Positions 44,327 to 51,612 of a stretch of 61,680 nt of DNA are shown piece after piece (the first letter of the stretch is position 1; each line of letters begins with the position of its first letter). Below the pieces are notes generated by a model. The model had not been told where the DNA came from, did not search any database, and worked only from the letters and a program-made list of their open reading frames with translations. Source of the DNA: Verrucomicrobiota bacterium (GTDB taxonomy: Bacteria; Verrucomicrobiota; Verrucomicrobiia; Verrucomicrobiales; Akkermansiaceae). The stretch is from positions 1-61,680 of the forward strand of contig JAPLUI010000248.1 in NCBI GenBank assembly GCA_026397725.1, written 5' to 3'. The position numbers and the translations under genes are program-made.

Positions 44327-46078
44327 ATGAAAATGAACCCGCCATGTACCATCCTCTTCCGGGCCGCCCTTGGCCTGGCTCTCACCGCCGTCGCCGGGGC
44401 GGCGCCCAGACCCAACGTCCTCTTCATCGCCGTGGATGACTTGCGCCCGGAGCTGGGGTGCTATGGCAATAGGGTCGTCAGCACCCCTAACATCGACCGC
44501 CTCGCGGCACGCGGCATCGTGTTCACCCGCGCCTACTGCCAGCAGGCGGTGTGCAGTCCGACGCGCAGTTCGCTGCTGACCGGGCGGCGGCCGGATGCGA
44601 CGCGAGTGTGGGATTTGGAAACCCACTTCCGCGTCGCGCTGCCGGAGGTGGTCACCTTGCCGCAATACTTCAAGGCCAACGGCTACCACTGCGCCGCGCT
44701 CAGCAAGATCTATCACCACGGCTTCGAGGACGGCCGCTCGTGGAGCGAACCGCATTGGTACCCGAACGGCAGTACCATCGACACCGATCCGGCCGACTGG
44801 AGCAAGCGCCTCATCCACCAAGTCGGACCCGGCGTGCAGGAACACGCCAGGGCCCCGCTGCCAGCGGACAATGACCAACCCAATGCCGGCAAACCCGGCA
44901 AGGCCCCGAAAGGCCCGGCGTTTGAGGTCAGCCATAAGAGTGATGACGAATTGCCCGACGGCTTCACGGCGGCGGAGGCGGTGAAGCGACTCCACGAGTT
45001 GAAGACCAAAGGCCAACCGTTCTTCCTGGCGGTGGGCTTCCTCAAGCCGCATCTGCCATTCGTCGCACCGAAAAAGTATTGGGACCGCTACGATCCTAAC
45101 AAAATTCCGCTGCCCGCCATCGATCACTTGCCCACCGGCGCGCCCGCCTTTGCCGGCCACGACAATGGCGAGTTGCATTCGTACGCCAACGTGCCCGCAG
45201 GCAATCCGATCCCCGCCGACTTCGCGCGGACGCTGCGCCACGGCTACTATGCCTGCATCAGTTATACCGACGCCCAGGTCGGACGCTTGCTCGAGGCGCT
45301 GCAAAAGGAAGGCCTGGCCGACAACACCGTCGTCGTGCTGTGGGGCGATCACGGTTGGCAGCTTGGCGACCACGGGTTGTGGCACAAGCACACCAACTTC
45401 GAGTTGGCCACGCGCGTGCCCTTGCTGCTGAGCCTGCCGCGGCAGCAATCCGCCGGGCAGCAGTGTGAGGCCCCCGTCGAGTTCGTGGACGTTTACCCGA
45501 CGCTCGCCGACGTGTGCGGCCTGCCGATTCCATCCGGCCTGGACGGCGTCAGCTTGAAGCCCTTCGTGGAAACCCCGACCAGACCCGGCACGAAAGTGGC
45601 CATCAGCCAGTATCCGCGCGGCGGGGCGCAGACCGGCGGCATGCCGCTGATGGGTTATAGCATCCGCGACGAGCGCTGGCGGCTCACCCTCTGGCGCGAG
45701 CGCAATGGTTCTGACATCGCCGCCACCGAACTCTACGACGAGCGGAACGATCCCGCCGAATCGACCAACCTCGCGGCGGCCAACCCCGAGGTCGTCATCC
45801 GCCTGAGCGCGTTCCTGCCGCCGCCGATCAAGGCCGCCCCCACCAAGCCTAACACGTCTCGCGCCGCTCCTGCCGGCGGCGACCGCGCGGCGATGTTCGA
45901 GAGGCGGGACAACAATCACGACGGCAAACTGAGCCGCGAGGAATTCCTCGGCAACCAGCCCGACCCGGCCGCCGCGAGGCTGCGCTTCGACCCATGGGAC
46001 ACGGACAAAGACGGCTTCCTGTCGCGCGAGGAGTTCGTCTTCAAGGGCGGCCAGCCCCAGCCACCGCCCATGAAATAG
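44327..46078 (+). CDS. Secreted sulfatase, iduronate-2-sulfatase-like, with C-terminal EF-hands
   Basis: 583 residues. After a signal peptide (ILFRAALGLALTAVAGA) comes the metal-binding NVLFIAVDDLRPELGCYG. The modification motif C76-S-P-T-R80 needs Cys-to-formylglycine conversion. FLAVGFLKPHLPFVAPKKYW and LWGDHGWQLGDHGLWHKHTN are typical of the iduronate-2-sulfatase group (S1_7-like). The last ~70 residues contain two EF-hand loops (DNNHDGKLSREEF and DTDKDGFLSREEF). It removes sulfate from glycans such as fucans or glycosaminoglycans outside the cytoplasm. No cytoplasmic maturation enzyme is encoded nearby. Confidence 0.93.
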   Translation: MKMNPPCTILFRAALGLALTAVAGAAPRPNVLFIAVDDLRPELGCYGNRVVSTPNIDRLAARGIVFTRAYCQQAVCSPTRSSLLTGRRPDATRVWDLETHFRVALPEVVTLPQYFKANGYHCAALSKIYHHGFEDGRSWSEPHWYPNGSTIDTDPADWSKRLIHQVGPGVQEHARAPLPADNDQPNAGKPGKAPKGPAFEVSHKSDDELPDGFTAAEAVKRLHELKTKGQPFFLAVGFLKPHLPFVAPKKYWDRYDPNKIPLPAIDHLPTGAPAFAGHDNGELHSYANVPAGNPIPADFARTLRHGYYACISYTDAQVGRLLEALQKEGLADNTVVVLWGDHGWQLGDHGLWHKHTNFELATRVPLLLSLPRQQSAGQQCEAPVEFVDVYPTLADVCGLPIPSGLDGVSLKPFVETPTRPGTKVAISQYPRGGAQTGGMPLMGYSIRDERWRLTLWRERNGSDIAATELYDERNDPAESTNLAAANPEVVIRLSAFLPPPIKAAPTKPNTSRAAPAGGDRAAMFERRDNNHDGKLSREEFLGNQPDPAAARLRFDPWDTDKDGFLSREEFVFKGGQPQPPPMK

Positions 46079-46106
46079 GCAGCATGGCGCTCCGAACAGA
46101 TGCCGT

Positions 46107-46316
46107 TCAGAAGAACCGGATGTAGAGGGCGACGACGCAGGCGACGAGGATGGCGCTCCAGAAACCAAAGCGCTGGTAGAATGGCAACAACCGCATCTCG
46201 GCCAGAACCTCGGGTGAGAACGAGCGGTCGATGATGGCGCGGGCCTCGATGGCGCCTTGGTTGCGGAACATCCATAAAATGAAAAAGGCAAACAGGAAGT
46301 CGATCGCCCCGCGCGG
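46107..46316 (-). pseudogene. C-terminal fragment of a membrane transporter, probably SSS family
   Basis: The minus strand encodes 69 residues ending at a TGA (46107-46109). They comprise a membrane helix (GAIDFLFAFFILWMF), a loop (NQGAIEARAIIDRSF), and a last helix (FGFWSAILVACVVALYIRFF). The layout fits the end of a sodium:solute symporter. An in-frame stop lies just upstream at 46317. A matching N-terminal fragment is found beyond the MFS gene near 48.0-48.24 kb. Family assignment is moderate. Confidence 0.5.
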
Positions 46317-46540
46317 TCAGGAACGGAAAGAATTTCCCAACGGAAATTTTTTCCGGAAATTGCTTGGCAGGCAGGGTCGCAAAGCTATTTTTGCGGGGAA
46401 CGACCTTCCCCTGAAGCCGGCTATAACATCCTGTCCATTGCCCCCATCCTACAACACGCCGGAAATCGACCGGCTCCGCAAATCCATCCAGCCAGCCGCG
46501 CATTCCCGCCCACACTCAGCCGCACTCACCAACACCACGC

Positions 46541-47968
46541 ATGAATCCAACCATCACCGCCAGCCAGAGTTCCGAAACCAGGGAATGGCCCTTTAACCGG
46601 GCCTACATCTTCAGCATCTCGATGATTGCCGCATTGGGTGGCCTGATGTTCGGCTACGACTGGGTCGTCATTGGCGGCGCGGAACTGTTTTACGAAAAAT
46701 ACTTCATGCTGACCACGGCGTTTCAAGTGGGCTGGGCGATGAGCAGCGCGCTGGTCGGCGCGCTGGTCGGCGCGATGTTTTCCGGCGGCTTGAGCGACAA
46801 GTTCGGCCGCAAGCCGCTGCTGCTGTTTGCCGGATTCCTGTTCGTGGTCACCTCCCTCGGCACGGGGCTGGCCTCGAGTTTCACCCTGTTCATCGTGAAC
46901 CGGCTGCTCGGCGGAGTGGCCATCGGCATCGCTTCCAATCTTTCACCTCTGTACATCGCTGAAATCGCGCCGGCGGCCATGCGCGGTCGTTTGGTTTCCG
47001 TGAACCAGCTCACCATCGCCCTCGGGGTCGTGGCCGCGCAAGTGGCCAACTGGGCGATTGCCAGGCCGATGCCGCTGGGATCCACAATCGACCAGATTCC
47101 GCTTGATTCGTGGAATGTGCAAACCGCCTGGCGATGGATGTTTGGCGTGACGGCGCTGCCGGCCGTGGTATTTTTCGTCGCCATGTTCTTCGCCCCGGAA
47201 AGCCCGCGCTGGCTCGCCAAAAAGGGCCGTTCCGATCATGCCCGTGCCGTCCTCCGAAGAATCGGCGGCACCGCATACGCCGAACATTCCGTGAAGGACA
47301 TCGAGGCCACCCTGGTCAATGAGATTGACCGGGTGGATCTGCGCGAGTTGCTTGAACCCAAGATGCTCAAGGTGCTGATGGTGGGGGTGGTGCTGGCCGT
47401 ATTCCAGCAATGGTGCGGCATCAACGTGATTTTCCAATACGGGTCGCGCATCTTCGCCGATGCCGGTTATGCGGTGTCCGGCATTCTCTTCAACATTGTC
47501 ATCACCGGAATCGTGGCGGTGCTGATGACCTTCGTGGCGATTGCCACGGTGGACCGCTGGGGGCGACGCGTGCTGATGCTGAGTGGCTCCATCGGGCTGG
47601 CCGTGATCTATCTGTTCACCGGGTGGGCATATTACTCCGGGCTGAAGGGCATCGTCCCGGTGACGCTCGTGGTGGCGGCGATTGCCTGTTACTGCTACTC
47701 GCTCGCGCCCATCACATGGGTCATTCTCTCCGAGATCTTCCCGAACCGAATTCGCGGCGCGGCGATGTCCGTGTCGGTCGTGGCATTGTGGCTCGGCAAC
47801 TTCATGCTCTCCCAGACCTTTCCCAAGATGTATCAAAGCCTGGGGCTGGCGCAATGTTTCTGGGTGTATGCCGCGATTTGCTTTGGCGGATTCCTATTCA
47901 TCTGGAAGCGCCTGCCGGAAACCAAGGGCAAGACTTTGGAACAAATCGAACGCGAGCTGGTGGATTGA
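46541..47968 (+). CDS. MFS sugar porter (sugar:H+ symporter family)
   Basis: 475 residues with twelve predicted membrane helices and the full set of sugar porter motifs. These are GGLMFGYDWVVIGG in helix 1, DKFGRKP in loop 2-3, PESPRWL after helix 6, QQWCGINVIFQYG in helix 7, VDRWGRR in loop 8-9, and PETKGKTLEQIE at the C-terminus. It imports a hexose or pentose across the inner membrane. It lies between two fragments of an oppositely oriented transporter gene, so it appears to have replaced that gene next to the galactokinase operon. Confidence 0.92.
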   Translation: MNPTITASQSSETREWPFNRAYIFSISMIAALGGLMFGYDWVVIGGAELFYEKYFMLTTAFQVGWAMSSALVGALVGAMFSGGLSDKFGRKPLLLFAGFLFVVTSLGTGLASSFTLFIVNRLLGGVAIGIASNLSPLYIAEIAPAAMRGRLVSVNQLTIALGVVAAQVANWAIARPMPLGSTIDQIPLDSWNVQTAWRWMFGVTALPAVVFFVAMFFAPESPRWLAKKGRSDHARAVLRRIGGTAYAEHSVKDIEATLVNEIDRVDLRELLEPKMLKVLMVGVVLAVFQQWCGINVIFQYGSRIFADAGYAVSGILFNIVITGIVAVLMTFVAIATVDRWGRRVLMLSGSIGLAVIYLFTGWAYYSGLKGIVPVTLVVAAIACYCYSLAPITWVILSEIFPNRIRGAAMSVSVVALWLGNFMLSQTFPKMYQSLGLAQCFWVYAAICFGGFLFIWKRLPETKGKTLEQIERELVD

Positions 47969-47991
47969 ATCAGTCAGGCTTTGACAAGATG

Positions 47992-48241
47992 CTATCTTTC
48001 TGGCGAGGAAGCCGATCGCCGCGACGACGATCAGATAGATTCCGAAGACGTTACTACTCAGGTATGGCAGAATCATTTATGGCAGAATCATTTCAGAATT
48101 GGAAAAAGTCATTGGATCAACCCCTGTCTGTGCGCATCCGCACGCAGACAGGCCGACCAGTGATGAATCCCCCTCAAGACTCTTGAAAATGAATTCTTTG
48201 GAACCTGAGTAGTAACCCGAAGACGAGGGTGTGGGGGTCCT
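47992..48241 (-). pseudogene. N-terminal fragment of an SSS-like symporter, split by the MITE
   Basis: If the MITE (48050-48216) and one octamer copy are removed, the minus strand reads DPHTLVFGIYLIVVAAIGFL then ARK. This is the usual start and first helix of sodium:solute symporters. The expected ATG-GAC start is ATAGGAC, one base inserted, so the gene is dead. Similarity ends near 47992 just beyond the MFS stop. With the 46107-46316 fragment it gives both ends of one lost gene. Confidence 0.45.
48050..48216. mobile_element. MITE-like element, copy 2 (167 bp, 8-bp target duplication)
   Basis: The ends are identical to those of copy 1 (GTTACTACTCAGG / CCTGAGTAGTAAC). The flanking octamer CCGAAGAC is duplicated exactly (48042-48049 and 48217-48224). 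Compared with copy 1, 27 bp containing the right subterminal repeat have been lost. A 40-codon frame beginning MAESFMAESFQNWKKS runs through it but resembles no transposase. It lies inside the remnant symporter gene. Confidence 0.9.
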
Positions 48242-48326
48242 ATGGGTGGCGCAGGGGTTGAGGAAAATCATGGGCGCAAAGGCGGCACTTTGACCAGCGC
48301 CCGCTGGTGTTCCATGTCCGGGTCCA

Positions 48327-50390
48327 TCAGTTGCCTTGCTTGGCCCACTTCGCCCGGAGCGCCGGGTCGGTCAGCAGCTTGATGAAAATGCCGCCCACCA
48401 CCGGGCGTGCCTGAAAGCCTTTCTGCCTGGCGTCGGTGGTGATGAACCAATCCGACAGCGCCACGCGCGACGGGGTTTCATTCGCATAGTGCCAGATCGG
48501 CTCTAGCAGAGCCTGGAAATCGGCGTCGGTGCGGGCCGGAGCAATGCTCCACAGCGCCCAGTCGATGAGGCAGGTGTCGGTGCGATGATCGACGGGCAGG
48601 CCGAATTGCTTTTGCACCTTGAGATACCAGGCGATCTCGGCATCGCCGACGGTCGCGGGGAACAAGTCCAGCCCTAACACCCGGTCCCAGATGAGGTTGT
48701 GCTTCATGCTCCAACTGCCGGGTTGATCGTAGGCGAGGCGGGTGTGGTGATCGTCTTTGGCCAGTTCCTGCCACTTGGCGCTGTAGTTGCGGGCGATGCC
48801 GAGATAGCGCTTGGCGTCCTCCGCTTGGCCGGCCATGGCACACAGTTGTGAGAAGCCGCCGATGCCGATGATGGCCTTGAGCGCCAGGTTGGCGTTGCGT
48901 GGCAAGTGCCCGAACATGTCGGCGGAACATAGCTGGTTCTGCGGGTCGAGACCCTCCTTCACGAGATAGTCCGCCCACTTGGTTAGCATCGGCCAATGGG
49001 CCTTGGCAAGGTCGGCATTGCCCTGCTGGTTGGCCAGTGCGGCCAACATGATCAGCATGTTGCCGCTTTCCTCCACCGGCATGCGGTCGCCGTCCGTGCC
49101 GCCCATGCCATAGACCTGGCCGGCGGCATGCGGATAGGTGCCGAGGTCATGCGGCGCGTAGCCATGGGGCCAGCGCGGGGAGTCCGCATAATCCAGGATG
49201 GGCACCAGCATCGCCCGGGTGAGCGCCGGACTGAAGACGAGGAAGAACGGGGCCTGCGGGAACAACACATCCACCGTGGCGATGCAGCCGTTGGAGAAGT
49301 TCTCCTTCGGAAACATCAGCGGCTGGCCCTTGGCGTCGGCACAGATCTTGTTCCCGGCCAGGGTCTGGCGGTAGGCCAGCGCACAAAGCTGGGCGTATTT
49401 CTCGCCACCGACCTGCCGGAGGTCCGTCATCACTTGCTCATCAAACGCGCTGCAGCGCCTGACCAGTGATGCATAATCCGCCGCCGCCTGTTTCAGCAAC
49501 GCCGCCGCATCGTCGCCGTTGCGCCGCCAGTAGGGACGCAGGTTCTCCCCGAAATACCGGATCGAGAACTCGTCGTCATAGGCGAGCATCAGCCAGCGGG
49601 TGACCGGCTCCGCACCGACCGGCGCCACACCTAACACCAATGCCGCCACCGGCGCGTCCTTGGCCGCCTGGGGCATCGCCATCTTCATCATCGGGAACTC
49701 GCCGCCCGCCGCAAAGGTGTCTCTGGCCACCTTGGCCGGCAGGAGGTGCGACGTGTTCGCGGTCGCCGCCGGCGCTGCCAGATAGAGCGCCCCCCAATCG
49801 ATCCTGAGGTCATCGCCGGCTTTGGCGAGCACCGCTTGCTCGTGCGAGGCCATCCGCAGCACCTCCAGCCCGGCCGGGCCCACCTTCGAGCAAGCCACTT
49901 GCTGCGTCGGTTGGTTCACGGTGAGTTCCGCCGCAGCATCCTGATAGATGGCCACCTCATGGGTCGCGCTGTCAGTGGCGTTGATCTCGAAGGTCAGATA
50001 GGTCACCGGTCGCGAAAGCAAGTCAAGGTTGTCCGGCAGGGCCGGTGTCATGAAGGTGAGTTTGAGCCGGACGCCCGCGCCCTCGAAGGTGTAGCGGGTT
50101 CGCGTCGGCAACACTTCGAGACTGGCCTGCGGCATGGCCGGCACCGTCGCCGGCTCCTTGCCCATGAGCCGGTATGCCTTGCCATCGATCCGCACCAGGG
50201 TGCTGAGCCGCTGCGGCTTGCCGGTCCAGTGGACGGTGTCGGCATCGGTCAGTTTGTCAGCCGGCGACCAGATGCTGAAGTACGGGTCGTGGGTGACCAG
50301 CGGGACGGCGGGCGGGCGGAGGCGCTCCGCAGCCTGCGTGACAAGGGTACTGGCGAGGAGTAGCAGAATGAGGGCGGCGGGCTGAATCAT
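48327..50390 (-). CDS. Glutaminase A-like protein (DUF4965/DUF5127/DUF1793 architecture)
   Basis: 687 residues. A signal peptide (AALILLLLASTLVTQA) is followed by RLRPPAVPLVTHDPYFSIWS and a beta-sandwich typical of DUF5127/4964. An alpha/alpha-barrel-like region (GNKICADAKGQPLMFPKENFSNGCIATVDVLFPQAP, MPVEESGNMLIMLAALA) and the family ending QARPVVGGIFIKLL follow. Homologues are annotated as glutaminase GtaA, but bacterial members often sit in glycan operons and may be glycosidases. The context (galactokinase upstream, sugar transporters downstream) favours a glycan role. It is the last intact gene of the operon. Confidence 0.85.
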   Translation of the reverse strand: MIQPAALILLLLASTLVTQAAERLRPPAVPLVTHDPYFSIWSPADKLTDADTVHWTGKPQRLSTLVRIDGKAYRLMGKEPATVPAMPQASLEVLPTRTRYTFEGAGVRLKLTFMTPALPDNLDLLSRPVTYLTFEINATDSATHEVAIYQDAAAELTVNQPTQQVACSKVGPAGLEVLRMASHEQAVLAKAGDDLRIDWGALYLAAPAATANTSHLLPAKVARDTFAAGGEFPMMKMAMPQAAKDAPVAALVLGVAPVGAEPVTRWLMLAYDDEFSIRYFGENLRPYWRRNGDDAAALLKQAAADYASLVRRCSAFDEQVMTDLRQVGGEKYAQLCALAYRQTLAGNKICADAKGQPLMFPKENFSNGCIATVDVLFPQAPFFLVFSPALTRAMLVPILDYADSPRWPHGYAPHDLGTYPHAAGQVYGMGGTDGDRMPVEESGNMLIMLAALANQQGNADLAKAHWPMLTKWADYLVKEGLDPQNQLCSADMFGHLPRNANLALKAIIGIGGFSQLCAMAGQAEDAKRYLGIARNYSAKWQELAKDDHHTRLAYDQPGSWSMKHNLIWDRVLGLDLFPATVGDAEIAWYLKVQKQFGLPVDHRTDTCLIDWALWSIAPARTDADFQALLEPIWHYANETPSRVALSDWFITTDARQKGFQARPVVGGIFIKLLTDPALRAKWAKQGN

Positions 50391-50445
50391 GCGGAGCTGG
50401 GATTGAAGAGTTATGGTAAAATGATGATGAGGTAGAATCTTTAAC

Positions 50446-51597
50446 TCAAATCAGCCCCGCCCCTGCCGCGGCGGTGACGGGGTAGATTTCCGGTTCGGTG
50501 CCGGTGGCCGCGGCGTAGTGGGTACGGACTGCGGCGGCGAAGTCATCGACGCTCGCCGATTCGACTAAGGCGATCATACAGCCGCCGAAGCCGGCACCGG
50601 CTTGGCGGGCGCCGATCACGCCCGGTGCGGCGAGCATGGCGGCCATCATTGAATGCATCGCTGGCGCGGCGATTTCATAGAGATGGCAAGCGCCGTCAAA
50701 TGAGGCGGCGGTGAGTTGGCGGATGGCCTCGCGGTCGCCGTTGGCGAGTGCGGTCGCAAGGGCATAGACGCGGGCGTGTTCCCCGATGATGAAACGGCAG
50801 CGTTTGGCGACCATTGCCGGCAGCTCGTGTTCGCGGGCCGCGAATTGCTCCGGCGTGACCTCGCGCAGGGCGCTCGCACCTAACAGCCGAGCGCCTGCCT
50901 CGCACTGGGCACGGCGTTCGCCGTATTCGGTGCCGGCGAGTTCGCGTTTCGATCTGGTGTCGCAGATGACGATGCTTAGGCCATGGGCGATGGCAACGGG
51001 CTGGCCGGACAGGTCGCGGCAATCGAGGAGCAAGGCACAACCGTCCTGGCCCATGGTGGAGGTGAATTGGTCGAGGATGCCGCAATTGACGCCGACGAAG
51101 CGGTTTTCCGCACGTTGGCACAGGAGGGCCTTCTGCAAGGGCTCCAAGTGCCAGCCGCCAAGCGCCTCGAACACGGTAGCCGCCGCACATTCGAGCGCCG
51201 CTGAGGAACTCAAGCCGCTGCTCAGCGGGACGGTGCTGTGGATCACGCCGTCGAAACCGACGAGCGGGAGACCCTCGGCTTTCAACTCCTCGGCCACTCC
51301 GTGAATATAGTTGATCCAGGGCTGGTCCGCGTTCCTATCAGCAGTGTCGAGGTCGAACGACGCGTCGGTGTGGAGGTTCAGCGAGTGGAGCCTGACCGAG
51401 CGCGTGTGATTGGGACTGGCGGCGATCCAGGTGTCGCGGCCGATCGGCAGCGTGAGGACGGCACCGAGGTTGTAGTCGGTGTGGCTGCCCATCAGATCGA
51501 CGCGCCCCGGCGCGCGGCACCAGAGTTCGGGCGGCGTGCCGAACCGTGCTTCAAATGCTTCTGCTAGAGTCTGGCGGCGTTGCGGATGGGTGGTCAT
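50446..51597 (-). CDS. galK: Galactokinase
   Basis: 383 residues, a normal length. The GHMP kinase signatures are APGRVDLMGSHTDYN (residues 29-43, the galactokinase sugar-binding motif) and PLSSGLSSSAALE (ATP phosphate loop). CGILDQF carries the catalytic aspartate, and GAGFGGCMIALV is the C-terminal glycine-rich motif. It phosphorylates galactose to galactose-1-phosphate at the head of the Leloir pathway. It is 16 nt downstream of the DUF5695 gene and 56 nt upstream of the glutaminase-like gene, in one minus-strand operon. The partners GalT and GalE are not in the window. Confidence 0.93.
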   Translation of the reverse strand: MTTHPQRRQTLAEAFEARFGTPPELWCRAPGRVDLMGSHTDYNLGAVLTLPIGRDTWIAASPNHTRSVRLHSLNLHTDASFDLDTADRNADQPWINYIHGVAEELKAEGLPLVGFDGVIHSTVPLSSGLSSSAALECAAATVFEALGGWHLEPLQKALLCQRAENRFVGVNCGILDQFTSTMGQDGCALLLDCRDLSGQPVAIAHGLSIVICDTRSKRELAGTEYGERRAQCEAGARLLGASALREVTPEQFAAREHELPAMVAKRCRFIIGEHARVYALATALANGDREAIRQLTAASFDGACHLYEIAAPAMHSMMAAMLAAPGVIGARQAGAGFGGCMIALVESASVDDFAAAVRTHYAAATGTEPEIYPVTAAAGAGLI

Positions 51598-51612
51598 GGT
51601 GGGATTGTACTA

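Noticed and set aside
44108..46291. Long minus-strand open frame (727 codons) opposite the sulfatase
   Set aside because: It is antisense to a clear sulfatase, low in complexity, and has no domain. GC-rich genes give long open antisense frames. Only its first ~60 codons overlap a different, real frame (the symporter fragment).
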